NCBI GenBank assembly: GCA_002721305.1
Contig: PBKA01000019.1
Location: forward strand, 78,602 to 142,601
DNA from: Acidimicrobiaceae bacterium
GTDB lineage: Bacteria; Actinomycetota; Acidimicrobiia; Acidimicrobiales; Poriferisodalaceae
Direction of reading: 5' to 3'
Length of the DNA: 64,000 nt
Each line of letters opens with the position of its first letter. Within the stretch, counting starts at the first letter, position 1. Shown here in pieces: positions 1-8,239 of this stretch. The notes beneath the pieces are model-generated. The model did not search any database. It was not told the origin of the DNA and saw only the letters and a list, made by a program, of their open reading frames with translations. Position numbers and translations under genes: made by a program.

Positions 1-917
1 GCGCGACCACCGAAAACCCCTACTTTGAGGTCAACCCGCCGCTTCTCTCAAGATCCAATTTGTTCCGTATGAACGAATTAACCGACGCGTCAATCAAAGA
101 ACTGTTGCTTCGCGGAGCTAAGCACGAAGAGGTATCCCTGAGTCAAGAAGCATCGGATCACCTCGCCCATAGGGCCGACGGCGACGCGAGGCGAGCGCTC
201 ACCGCATTGGAAGTAGCCGCGGTGCTCGCCGGAGGCAAAGGTGCAAACGTAGCGCTAACCCATGCAGAGCAAGCCCTTGATACCCGTGCCCATAGATACG
301 GCGAAGATGAGCATTACGACGTTATTTCCGCCTTCATTAAGAGTATTCGAGGCTCTGACGTCGACGCCGGTCTGTACTGGTTAGTGAGAATGTTGGAAGC
401 CGGAGAAGATGCACGATTCATAGCCAGACGGTTGGTGATATTGGCTTCTGAGGACATCGGTATGGCTGATCCGATGTCGCTCTTGGTTGCTGACGCCGCA
501 GCTAGGGCAGTGGAGTTCGTTGGGCTTCCTGAAGCACAACTGAATCTCTCTCAGGCGGTTATTCATTTAGCGACCGCACCCAAGTCGAACTCAGCGTTAG
601 TTGGTTTATCTCGAGCCAGAGATGATGTGCGAGAAGGACGCGGACGGAGAGTACCGCCTCATCTTCGCGATGGTCACTACACGGGAGCGAGAGATCTTGG
701 ACATGGCGAGGGTTACATCTACCCACATGACACCGAAACGGGATGGGTGGACCAGCAATATCTCCCGGACGACATGGCGCAGGTGAGCTACTACTCGCCT
801 AGCCACCACGGATTCGAAGCAGAAATCCTTCAGCGTCGGCGAAATCAACGAACCGCTGATAGCTCTCCCGATGGTGCCTTGGGCGCCAACAGAGAGGCAA
901 AGGATCAGAAAGCATGA
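1..917 (+). CDS. rarA: RarA/MgsA replication-associated AAA+ ATPase, 3' part only
   Basis: This is the C-terminal portion of the recombination factor RarA (MgsA), a clamp-loader-like AAA+ ATPase acting at stalled replication forks. The reading frame is open from base 3 and already encodes GATTENP-type sequence (ATTENPYFEVN, LLSR), the family's sensor-1/arginine-finger region, so the TTG start at 60 in the ORF track is an artefact and the gene begins before the window. Walker A and B are therefore not visible. The family-specific C-terminal half is intact: DGDARRAL, EDIGMADP, VPPHLRDGHY, GHGEGYIYPHD and GWVDQQYLPD. A short polar tail follows. The stop overlaps the next start (ATGA). The rarA-DUF948-small membrane protein-alaS order is common in Actinomycetota. 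Confidence 0.95.
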   Translation, partial: ATTENPYFEVNPPLLSRSNLFRMNELTDASIKELLLRGAKHEEVSLSQEASDHLAHRADGDARRALTALEVAAVLAGGKGANVALTHAEQALDTRAHRYGEDEHYDVISAFIKSIRGSDVDAGLYWLVRMLEAGEDARFIARRLVILASEDIGMADPMSLLVADAAARAVEFVGLPEAQLNLSQAVIHLATAPKSNSALVGLSRARDDVREGRGRRVPPHLRDGHYTGARDLGHGEGYIYPHDTETGWVDQQYLPDDMAQVSYYSPSHHGFEAEILQRRRNQRTADSSPDGALGANREAKDQKA

Positions 918-1285
918 CGGTCTGGGACTTGGTAGCGGTGATAGTCACAGTCTGCGTCATCGTGACTATGACAATTCTCCTGCTGCTTTTGATGCGATTG
1001 ATATCAGTACTTCGAGAGCTGCGTTCGGCAGCAGATCGCCTTGCCGATCAGGCGTTACCTGCAGTCGATGACCTTCGAGAGACCGTCGATCACGCCGATA
1101 TTGAATTGAAGAGACTTCAAGGCGTAGTCGAAACGGTGGAAGAGGTATCAAAACATTTACGTTCAGCTGGCCGAACAGCGGGACGCGCCGCTTCGGTGCC
1201 ATTCATCAAGACGAAGGCGGTCATCGCTGGAGCCAAATCAGGACTCGGGCGCATCAAATATGGCCGAAGTAACAAGCAGAGATGA
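914..1285 (+). CDS. DUF948 family membrane protein
   Basis: A 123-residue protein with one N-terminal transmembrane helix (about residues 5-27, VIVTVCVIVTMTILLLLLM) followed by a long amphipathic, probably coiled-coil segment (LRELRSAADRLADQ, VETVEEVSKHLRSAG) and a basic C-terminus. This layout matches the DUF948 family, whose biochemical role is unknown. The start ATG overlaps the rarA stop by four bases, so the two are translationally coupled. The position between rarA and alaS is the standard one for this family in actinobacteria, which supports the assignment more than the weakly conserved sequence does. Confidence 0.8.
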   Translation: MTVWDLVAVIVTVCVIVTMTILLLLLMRLISVLRELRSAADRLADQALPAVDDLRETVDHADIELKRLQGVVETVEEVSKHLRSAGRTAGRAASVPFIKTKAVIAGAKSGLGRIKYGRSNKQR

Positions 1286-1320
1286 GCGCGAGTTGAAGAA
1301 GTTCGTGGCAGGCTATAGGC

Positions 1321-1569
1321 GTGCTTAAACGACTTAGGTGGTTGCTACTGGGAGGTCTATTTGGAGCGGGTAGCTCACTATGGGTTCGTCGCCAGTTTCA
1401 CCATCTAGCGGAACGGTACGCACCAGTTCGAGGTACGGCGACTGTCGCCGGAGTCGCCCGCAGAATAGGGCGCGACTTGCGGGATGCTTGGGCTGATGGA
1501 CAACGTCAGATGCGCGATACCGAAATGAAACTCCGAGCGGAACGCACAAAGGTTTCCAATCGTTATTGA
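1321..1569 (+). CDS. Small membrane-anchored protein, DUF6167-like by position
   Basis: An 82-residue protein starting at GTG. It has a glycine-rich hydrophobic N-terminus (LLLGGLFGAGSSLWV) that could be a membrane anchor, then a basic and charged helical region (RIGRDLRDAWADGQRQMRDTE). Its size, N-terminal helix and location between the DUF948 gene and alaS resemble the small protein (DUF6167-type) found in the same slot in Streptomyces. The similarity is by layout; I cannot confirm the family without a profile search. No enzymatic motif is visible. Confidence 0.6.
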   Translation: MLKRLRWLLLGGLFGAGSSLWVRRQFHHLAERYAPVRGTATVAGVARRIGRDLRDAWADGQRQMRDTEMKLRAERTKVSNRY

Positions 1570-1600
1570 ATAGGACCGAGTTCCCGTAGCAACACCTCGG

Positions 1601-1606
1601 TACCAT
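1601..1606 (+). promoter_or_regulatory. Putative -10 element (TACCAT) for leaderless alaS
   Basis: TACCAT ends 8 bases before the alaS ATG. It fits the actinobacterial TANNNT -10 consensus, and the gap matches transcription starting at or next to the start codon. No convincing -35 is seen. The same arrangement recurs at many genes in this window. Confidence 0.45.
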
Positions 1607-1614
1607 CTTGAGGC

Positions 1615-4203
1615 ATGCAAGCAGGTGAATTGCGGGAAGCATTCTCAAAGTTCTGGAGCGAACGCGGCCATGAAGTTCGCGGGTCAGCGAGTCTCATACC
1701 TCATGAACCTTCGTTGTTGTTCACCGTGGCCGGAATGGTGCCCTTCATGCCCTATTTCTTGGGTGAAGAACAGCCCCCCGCATCGCGATTGTGCACCATC
1801 CAAAAATGCGTTCGTGCTGGAGGTAAACACAACGATTTGGATGACATAGGGCGAACGAACCGCCATTTCACCTTCTTTGAAATGATGGGCAATTTCAGCT
1901 TCGGTGACTACTTCAAAGCCGAAGCCATACCTTGGGCATGGGAGTTTGTCACCGAGGTCCTTCGATTAGAAAAAGAGCGTCTCTGGGTTACCGTCCATGT
2001 AAGTGATGACGACGCAGAAGAAATTTGGACCGACTCTGTTGGTTTGCCTGCTGAACGCATACAACGTCTAGACAAAGACAACTGGTGGGCTGCGGGAGAC
2101 ACAGGTCCCTGCGGTCCCTGCAGTGAAATCTTCTACGATTTGGGGCCAGAATATGGAGAAGATGGTGGCCCGGCGGAAGGCGGGGAAGATCGATTCATCG
2201 AAGTGTGGAACCTCGTTTTCATGCAGTTCTCCAACGATGGCTCAGTCGAACTCACCCCACTCCCGCAAACAGGCATTGATACTGGAGCGGGACTAGAAAG
2301 ACTCCTAGCGGTACTCCAAGGAGTGCCCTCGGCATGGGACATAGACCTATTCGCACCGCTGCTGTCCGAAGCGGAGCGAATCACTGCTCTCAAGTACGGC
2401 CAGGATCCGACTGCCGATATTTCCATGCGAATCTTTGCTGATCACGCCCGGGCTACAGCCCTGCTAATCAGCGATGGCGTTTTTCCCTCCAACGAAGAAC
2501 GGGGCTATGTGCTGCGCCGGATAATCCGACGGGCGGTCCGACATGCGTGGACCTTAGGAGTGGAAGAGGTAGTCATGCCTCGACTAGTCGAGGTCGTCTG
2601 TGACGTGATGGGTGACCATTACTCCGAACTGCGAGAAAATCTTGAGCTAGTCAAAGACGTAGTTGGCCGCGAAGAAGAACAGTTCCGTCGCACACTAGCC
2701 ACCGGGTCTCAGATCTTGGATGAGGCCGTGACCGCCCTCGACCAAGGTGAAGCGCTCCCCGGGAGTATCGCCTTCCAACTCCATGACACCTTTGGGTTCC
2801 CAGTAGAAGTTACTGAGGAAATTCTCAGCGAACGAAACCTCACTTTGGACAAACAGGGTTTCGATGCAGAGATGAACCAGCAGCGAGAACGAGCTAGATC
2901 AGCGAGGTCAGAGGGGCCTACTGTCGCTAACGAGGCATATCGGGAACTCTTGAATCAATTTGACGTAACGGAGTTCACCCGAGATTCCGGTGTTGTGCGT
3001 GATGCCCAAGTGTTGGCTGTGATTCAGGTGGATGACACCCAGGTTGAAGTCTTCCTCGACAAAACACCCTTCTACGCCGAGAGCGGCGGTCAGATCGGAG
3101 ACACCGGGACAATCACAACTGAGAGTGGAGTCGTTGAAATAGATGACTGCACTTATGCCCTCCCTGGATTACATCGACACGTGGGGCGGATAGTTGAAGG
3201 AACTGTCAGCCCTTCTTCGGAGGCTGTCGCTGAAATAGACGATGAACGCCGCTCAGCGATACGTCGAAACCACACCGCCACACACATACTCCATTGGGCG
3301 TTGAGAGAAGTGCTGGGAGAACATGTGAAACAAGCAGGTTCGTTGGTTGCCCCCGATCGGCTACGTTTCGACTTCAACCACTTCGAAGCAGTAACTTCTG
3401 ACGAACTTTCAAGAATTGAAGACCTTGTCAACACAGAACTATTAACGAACGCACCCTGCCGACATTACGAAACGACTATGGAACACGCCCAAGAAGCTGG
3501 AGCGATTGCTTTTTTTGGTGACAAATACGGAGACATGGTCAGAGTTCTAGAAGCGGGTCCACATTCATTAGAACTATGCGGGGGTACCCACGTCAATGCT
3601 CTAGGCGACATTGGTCATCTGCGAATTATTTCGGAGAGCAGCATCGGTTCCAACATCCGACGGGTGGAAGCGATCACCGGCTTGGCAACGGTCGAACGAC
3701 TCCAAACCGACGAGAACCTGATCGCGAAAATGAGTGAGATCTTGAACACATCGACCGATGAGTTGTTGGACGCGTTGCAACGCCGCCTAGGGGAAATGAA
3801 AGATTTGCGGAGCCAAATCAAGGCTCTTCGACAAGTCACCGCCGGAGCGCGTGCCAATGAGTTAGCCGACAATGCGGAAGAAGGCATCGTGGTTGCCCGA
3901 TTAGATGGCATGGAACGTGACGAACTTCGAGACCTCGCTGCAGCAATAAGAGACCGACCACACATCCGCGCTGTCATATTGGCAGGCACCCCAGATGGAG
4001 GAGGAGTGGCACTTGTCGCAGCCGTTCCACCGGAAGGCGAATTTGAAGCGGCCGACCTTATCGACGAAGCAGCGCAGGCGATTGAAGGGGGCTTCGGTCG
4101 CAAGGGCAACCCACCGCTGATAGTCGCTGGCGGCAAGAACGTAGATGGGATCGAACAAGCACTGGACAGCGCGCGACGTGCTGCAGGCATAGGGGGAGGC
4201 TGA
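1615..4203 (+). CDS. alaS: Alanyl-tRNA synthetase
   Basis: An 862-residue class II aminoacyl-tRNA synthetase that charges tRNA-Ala and hydrolyses mischarged Ser/Gly-tRNA. The catalytic core is N-terminal (VPFMPYFLGEE, KCVRAGGKHNDL, FFEMMGNFSFGDYFK; TGIDTGAGLER). The editing domain carries its zinc-type motif HTATH near residue 552 and the CGGTH motif near residue 654. The C-Ala/DHHA1 region with GGFGRKGNPP closes the protein. Length is normal for the family. The ATG at 1615 gives the usual N-terminus (ELREAFSKFW). It is preceded by a TANNNT hexamer rather than a strong ribosome-binding site, so it may head its own transcription unit continuing into ruvX and mltG. Confidence 0.98.
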   Translation: MQAGELREAFSKFWSERGHEVRGSASLIPHEPSLLFTVAGMVPFMPYFLGEEQPPASRLCTIQKCVRAGGKHNDLDDIGRTNRHFTFFEMMGNFSFGDYFKAEAIPWAWEFVTEVLRLEKERLWVTVHVSDDDAEEIWTDSVGLPAERIQRLDKDNWWAAGDTGPCGPCSEIFYDLGPEYGEDGGPAEGGEDRFIEVWNLVFMQFSNDGSVELTPLPQTGIDTGAGLERLLAVLQGVPSAWDIDLFAPLLSEAERITALKYGQDPTADISMRIFADHARATALLISDGVFPSNEERGYVLRRIIRRAVRHAWTLGVEEVVMPRLVEVVCDVMGDHYSELRENLELVKDVVGREEEQFRRTLATGSQILDEAVTALDQGEALPGSIAFQLHDTFGFPVEVTEEILSERNLTLDKQGFDAEMNQQRERARSARSEGPTVANEAYRELLNQFDVTEFTRDSGVVRDAQVLAVIQVDDTQVEVFLDKTPFYAESGGQIGDTGTITTESGVVEIDDCTYALPGLHRHVGRIVEGTVSPSSEAVAEIDDERRSAIRRNHTATHILHWALREVLGEHVKQAGSLVAPDRLRFDFNHFEAVTSDELSRIEDLVNTELLTNAPCRHYETTMEHAQEAGAIAFFGDKYGDMVRVLEAGPHSLELCGGTHVNALGDIGHLRIISESSIGSNIRRVEAITGLATVERLQTDENLIAKMSEILNTSTDELLDALQRRLGEMKDLRSQIKALRQVTAGARANELADNAEEGIVVARLDGMERDELRDLAAAIRDRPHIRAVILAGTPDGGGVALVAAVPPEGEFEAADLIDEAAQAIEGGFGRKGNPPLIVAGGKNVDGIEQALDSARRAAGIGGG

Positions 4204-4211
4204 TTCCTCGG

Positions 4212-4622
4212 ATGAGAGCCGTTGGAATCGATCTCGGAGAGAAACGTATCGGCGTAGCTGTGTCTGACAGCGAAAGTCGAGTTGCAACCCCTTACGAGAC
4301 CGTCGTCCGATCAGGTAGCCGCGACCAAGACCACGCACAAATCAGAGGTATCGTCGAGGAGGTAGGGGCAGAGATTCTTGTGGTCGGTCTTCCATTATCG
4401 CTTGACGGCACAGAGGGAAAAGCAGCAGCTGACGCTCGCGAGGAAGCTGAACACCTTCGACAAGCAGTCCCGATTCCACTTGAAATGCATGATGAACGGT
4501 TGACCACAGTTGAGGCGGAACGGGTCTTACAAGAGCAAGGTCTTGACGCGAGCCAGCGACGAAAGGTAGTGGACAAAGTTGCCGCCTCCATCATCCTGCA
4601 GGCATGGATGGATGCCAGATGA
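4212..4622 (+). CDS. ruvX: RuvX/YqgF family RNase H-fold nuclease
   Basis: A 136-residue YqgF/RuvX protein (putative pre-16S rRNA nuclease or Holliday-junction resolvase-like). Visible motifs are the N-terminal GIDLGEKRIGVAVSD with the first catalytic Asp, VVGLPLSLDGTEG, DERLTTVEAE and the C-terminal KVDKVAASIILQ-like KVVDKVAASIILQAW with the last acidic residue. Length is typical. It follows alaS by 8 bases and overlaps mltG by four, the classic alaS-ruvX-mltG arrangement of Gram-positive bacteria. Confidence 0.95.
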   Translation: MRAVGIDLGEKRIGVAVSDSESRVATPYETVVRSGSRDQDHAQIRGIVEEVGAEILVVGLPLSLDGTEGKAAADAREEAEHLRQAVPIPLEMHDERLTTVEAERVLQEQGLDASQRRKVVDKVAASIILQAWMDAR

Positions 4623-5803
4623 GTGACCCAACAGGCACATCCTTTAGAGGGTTCCGGCCGCCGCCGCCTCGGCAACGCCGACCGGAACGATCTCGACCTC
4701 CTCAACGGGAAGGGGTGGAGTACGAAACTATCTTTGTTCGCAAAGGCCGAGGAACCACCCTCTCGATCCTGTTTTTGCTCCTACTGGTACTGGTCGCCGC
4801 ATGGGTAACAATGCGAGCGGTGCAATGGGGAAGAGAACAACTCGATCCCCCGGGCGACCAAGGTGCTGCAATCAACTTGACGTTGCCTCCGGGTGTGAGC
4901 ACGAGCGGAATATCTGAGATTCTTGAGCAATACGGGGTTATCCCCGACGCCCGCGCATACGAGTGGTACGTCCGCCTCAAGGGCGCACCGTTATTCCAAG
5001 CTGGCGATTACACGTTCCACACTAACTCTGCTGTGTGGGAAGCATTAGAGGTCCTCAAAGATGGTCCACGCTATGTCGAACAAGCCGTAAGAATTAGAGT
5101 CACAATCCCTGAAGGGCTCACCGTTCGACAGATCATCAATGAAATTGACGAAATCGAAGACATGCCTTTTAGTGGTGCTGACTTCGAAGATGAGATGCGT
5201 GTGCAACACGTCGTTTCAAATTACGCGCCGTCACCAACAGCCATGCCATCCGGAGCGATAGAACCCTATGAAGGTTTGCTATTCCCCGATACCTACTATC
5301 TCGGGCCAGATTCGACGCCTGAAGACCTCCTCACCCAGATGGTCACACGCTTCGATCAGATACTTACCAAACTCGGTTACGCCGCAGCACCACAAACAGT
5401 GGGTTTGACACCCTATGAGACAGTGGTTCTGGCGAGCCTGATCGAACGAGAAGCTCGCATTGGCAGTGAGCGCGCAAAAATATCGAGAGTCATTCACAAT
5501 CGTCTTGCAGCTGATTGGCACCTAGGTATTGACGCGTCAATCATCTATGTGACAGGTGATAATCAACTGACCTCAACCGACTTGCAAACAGAGTCGCCCT
5601 TCAACACACGGCTATCGAAAGGTCTACCTCCGACACCAATCGCAGCGCCTGGCGAAGCATCGCTTGAGGCGGCGATGGGTCCGATCTCCGGTCAATGGAT
5701 GTATTACGTGCTTGCCGATTCAGAAGGGCGACATAATTTCTCAATTACTACTGAAGAATTCGAACGCGACAAAGCTAAGTGTCAGGAGCGGGGCCTGTGC
5801 TAA
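4619..5803 (+). CDS. mltG: MltG endolytic murein transglycosylase
   Basis: A 394-residue YceG/MltG protein that cleaves nascent glycan strands at the membrane. A cytoplasmic proline/arginine-rich N-terminus (about 40 residues) precedes one transmembrane helix (LSILFLLLLVLVAAWV). A LysM-like segment (LPPGVSTSGISEIL) and the catalytic domain follow: EGLLFPDTYYL, LASLIEREA with the catalytic Glu, IDASIIYV, SPFNTRLSKGLPPTPIA. The ORF-track start at 4604 lies inside ruvX. The ATG at 4619 overlaps the ruvX stop as ATGA and is preferred. Confidence 0.95.
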   Translation: MSDPTGTSFRGFRPPPPRQRRPERSRPPQREGVEYETIFVRKGRGTTLSILFLLLLVLVAAWVTMRAVQWGREQLDPPGDQGAAINLTLPPGVSTSGISEILEQYGVIPDARAYEWYVRLKGAPLFQAGDYTFHTNSAVWEALEVLKDGPRYVEQAVRIRVTIPEGLTVRQIINEIDEIEDMPFSGADFEDEMRVQHVVSNYAPSPTAMPSGAIEPYEGLLFPDTYYLGPDSTPEDLLTQMVTRFDQILTKLGYAAAPQTVGLTPYETVVLASLIEREARIGSERAKISRVIHNRLAADWHLGIDASIIYVTGDNQLTSTDLQTESPFNTRLSKGLPPTPIAAPGEASLEAAMGPISGQWMYYVLADSEGRHNFSITTEEFERDKAKCQERGLC

Positions 5804-6633
5804 TTCCCCCACAGAACACGCCAACATCGACAACGCGGATAGCAGCGGTAATCGGTGATCCGGTGGGTCACTCATTGAGTCCGCGGCTGCACAATGCAGG
5901 CTTCGAGGCCTTGGGGCTTGATTGGATGTATGTGGCGTGTCATGTGCCCCACGGCAGGGGGGCAGAGGCGGTGGAAGACATGCGAAGAAAAGGCTTCGAT
6001 GGCCTATCTGTAACTATGCCCCACAAAGCAGCTGTGGCCGCGGCTGTAGACGACCTATCTCCCACTGCAGCCAAACTTGGCGTCGTTAACTGCGTCCGTC
6101 GAGAAGGTGATCGCTTAATCGGAGAAAATACCGACGGCATCGGCTTCTTGGATGGCCTGCGTGCTCAAACAGACAAAGATGTAGACGGTCTGCGAGTTGT
6201 CATCATCGGAGCGGGTGGCGCCGCTCGGTCAGTAGCACTAACGCTTGCCGAAAACGGTTCAACTGTAGGGGTGTGCAATAGAACGCACGCTTCGGCTCAA
6301 GAACTGGTCGAACTCATCGGCGGGGCTTCGTCGGTGGTGCAACAAGAAGCCATCAGCGACGCCGAACTCGTCATTAACGCAACACCATTGGGAATGAACG
6401 AGAACGACCCGTTGCCTTTCGGGATTGATCTTTTGAGGGCGGACCAATGCGTGGTCGACCTCATCTATGATCCGCGCAAAACACGGCTGTTGCTAGAAGC
6501 AGAGTCGCGAGGTCTGGCGGTGCTCAATGGTTTAGGAATGCTTCTCTATCAGGCAGGAGAACAATTTCGGTTGTGGACTGGTTTGGAGCCACCGATCCAC
6601 GCGATGGCGGACGCCATCGGAGTTACCTTGTAG
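5797..6633 (+). CDS. aroE: Shikimate dehydrogenase
   Basis: A NADP-dependent shikimate dehydrogenase of 278 residues that reduces 3-dehydroshikimate in aromatic amino-acid synthesis. Motifs: GDPVGHSLSPRLHN (substrate loop), MPHKAAV with the catalytic Lys, NTDGIGF with the catalytic Asp, the GAGGAARSVA nucleotide-binding turn, NATPLGM, and GLGMLLYQAGEQF. I chose GTG 5797, which has AGGAG eight bases upstream and overlaps the mltG stop, over GTG 5779 in the ORF track. aroB and aroQ follow, but aroC and aroK, usually next to these, are absent. Confidence 0.95.
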   Translation: MLIPPQNTPTSTTRIAAVIGDPVGHSLSPRLHNAGFEALGLDWMYVACHVPHGRGAEAVEDMRRKGFDGLSVTMPHKAAVAAAVDDLSPTAAKLGVVNCVRREGDRLIGENTDGIGFLDGLRAQTDKDVDGLRVVIIGAGGAARSVALTLAENGSTVGVCNRTHASAQELVELIGGASSVVQQEAISDAELVINATPLGMNENDPLPFGIDLLRADQCVVDLIYDPRKTRLLLEAESRGLAVLNGLGMLLYQAGEQFRLWTGLEPPIHAMADAIGVTL

Positions 6634-6737
6634 ATTCCCTGACTGCTTTGGTGCAATCGCGGACACTGACATCGGATTCTGGGTTGCCGTCGCCGTGTCC
6701 TGTCGTTATTTCAAGCAGTTTGACTCCGCCGAGTCGG

Positions 6738-6743
6738 TACTCT
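6738..6743 (+). promoter_or_regulatory. Putative -10 element (TACTCT) for aroB
   Basis: TACTCT ends 7 bases before the aroB GTG in the 117-base aroE-aroB gap. A small inverted repeat (GACTC...GAGTC) lies just upstream. It suggests aroB has its own promoter and a leaderless message. No well-spaced -35 was found. Confidence 0.45.
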
Positions 6744-6750
6744 TCGGAGT

Positions 6751-7749
6751 GTGATTCGTCTTGAGGTTCCTCTTGGTTCGCGCAGCTATCCCGTTGTCGT
6801 CGGGGAGTCAGCCCTTTCTGAGTTCCAGTCGCTGCTTCCCTCAGAAGTATCGCGGGTGGCGTTTGTTACCCAAGAAGGCATTGACGCTTCGATAGCGACA
6901 GAACTTCCATCATCTGTTCACTATTTGCCCGACGGAGAGCAAGCGAAACGACTTGCCGTGATCGAAGATTTATGCGGAGCATTTGCCCGAGAGGGCCTTA
7001 CACGTCGTGACCTCATTGTGGGTATAGGCGGCGGAGTGGTTACCGACGTTGCTGGTTTCGCGGCGGCGGTCTATCACCGAGGAATTCAAGTGATGCACGT
7101 GCCGACCACTTTGCTGGGGCAGATAGATGCAGCGATCGGCGGCAAGACAGGCGTGAACTTAGAAGAAGGAAAAAATCTTGTAGGGGCTTTTTGGCAACCC
7201 TGCGCCGTCATATGTGACACTGCGTTGCTGGCATCACTGCCTGAACGAGAGTTGCGTTCAGGAATGGGCGAATTGGCAAAGTACCACTTTTTGGGCGGCA
7301 GGCAATTGGATGCCCTTCCTCTCGAAGAACGCATAGCGGCGTGCGTGCAAATAAAGGCGGACATAGTGTCAGCTGATGAGCGCGAAGGTGCGGGAAGGGC
7401 TCTTCTTAACTACGGTCATACGCTTGCACATGCTCTAGAGATCGAAGGTCGCTTCGACCTCCGTCATGGTGAAGCAGTCTCAATCGGTATTGAATACGCC
7501 GCTCTAGTAGCACTTGAAATGGGCAGAATTGACCCAGCAAGATTGGCGGAGCATCGTCGCGTTCTGGACATCTATGGCTTACCGAGAAACCTGCCCGATG
7601 GTTGTGATGTCGACCAGATAATGGAACTCTTCCGGCGCGATAAGAAGGCAATGACTGGATTAACTTTTGTACTAGATGGTCCCCAAGGGCTTGAAGTCGT
7701 TGAGGGAGTGCCCGAAAACGTACTTAGGGGAGTATTAACTCGAATGTGA
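6751..7749 (+). CDS. aroB: 3-dehydroquinate synthase
   Basis: A 332-residue NAD- and zinc/cobalt-dependent enzyme converting DAHP to 3-dehydroquinate. Motifs: PDGEQAKRL, GIGGGVVTDVAGFAAA (nucleotide binding), VPTTLLGQIDAAIGGKTGVN, GMGELAKYH with a metal-ligand Glu, NYGHTLAHALE and LRHGEAVSIG with the metal-ligand His residues, and RRDKKA. It is slightly shorter than the usual ~350-360 residues, the difference being in the N-terminal part. GTG 6751 has only a very close purine stretch upstream, but a TANNNT hexamer at the right distance for a leaderless message. Confidence 0.95.
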   Translation: MIRLEVPLGSRSYPVVVGESALSEFQSLLPSEVSRVAFVTQEGIDASIATELPSSVHYLPDGEQAKRLAVIEDLCGAFAREGLTRRDLIVGIGGGVVTDVAGFAAAVYHRGIQVMHVPTTLLGQIDAAIGGKTGVNLEEGKNLVGAFWQPCAVICDTALLASLPERELRSGMGELAKYHFLGGRQLDALPLEERIAACVQIKADIVSADEREGAGRALLNYGHTLAHALEIEGRFDLRHGEAVSIGIEYAALVALEMGRIDPARLAEHRRVLDIYGLPRNLPDGCDVDQIMELFRRDKKAMTGLTFVLDGPQGLEVVEGVPENVLRGVLTRM

Positions 7750-7753
7750 GGCA

Positions 7754-8239
7754 ATGATTTGCCTCCACGTCTGGCAACCTAGTGGTGTGGCCCGTCCCGT
7801 AATTCTCCTGCTCTCTGGTCCCAACCTCAACTTGTTGGGGGACCGTGATCCAGAGGTATATGGCACCGACTCTCTGTTGGACCACGTCACAGCCACTCGC
7901 GAGCGCGCACACGATCAAGATTTCGACTTAGAGCACATTCAGAGCAACCACGAAGGTGATCTGATCGATGCCATTCATGGCGCGCGCAAGCGTGTGGCTG
8001 CGATAGTGATCAACCCCGGAGCTCTCACCCACTATTCATGGGCGCTACACGACGCTCTTGCGGCCTACGAAGGACCCGTAGTAGAGGTGCATTTGTCCGA
8101 CCCTAAAAAACGTGAACCGTGGCGCCACCTTTCTGTCGTGGAGCCCGTCGCTATTTCCTCCGTGACGGGCAAAGGCGGGGCTGGCTACCTAGAGGCCGTT
8201 GACATAGCGATCAATGCTTGCACCAAAAACGATGGTTGA
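7754..8239 (+). CDS. aroQ: Type II 3-dehydroquinate dehydratase
   Basis: A small type II dehydroquinase catalysing 3-dehydroquinate to 3-dehydroshikimate. Motifs: SGPNLNLLGDRDPEVYG with the active-site Tyr, QSNHEGDLID, INPGALTHYSWALHDAL, EVHLSDPKKREPWRH. The ORF-track ATG gives 161 residues with an 11-residue extension before the conserved LLLSGPNLN. It has GAGG four bases upstream, so I keep it, but GTG 7787 would give the more usual ~150 residues and is a real alternative. It lies 4 bases after aroB and overlaps the next gene. Confidence 0.93.
   Translation: MICLHVWQPSGVARPVILLLSGPNLNLLGDRDPEVYGTDSLLDHVTATRERAHDQDFDLEHIQSNHEGDLIDAIHGARKRVAAIVINPGALTHYSWALHDALAAYEGPVVEVHLSDPKKREPWRHLSVVEPVAISSVTGKGGAGYLEAVDIAINACTKNDG

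Noticed and set aside
60-917. TTG at 60 as the start of the first gene
   Set aside because: The frame is open to the window edge and encodes conserved RarA sequence before it, so the gene is simply truncated.
3615-4190. 191-aa antisense ORF inside alaS
   Set aside because: It is a low-complexity Ser/Arg/Pro-rich shadow of a strongly conserved gene, with no motif of its own.
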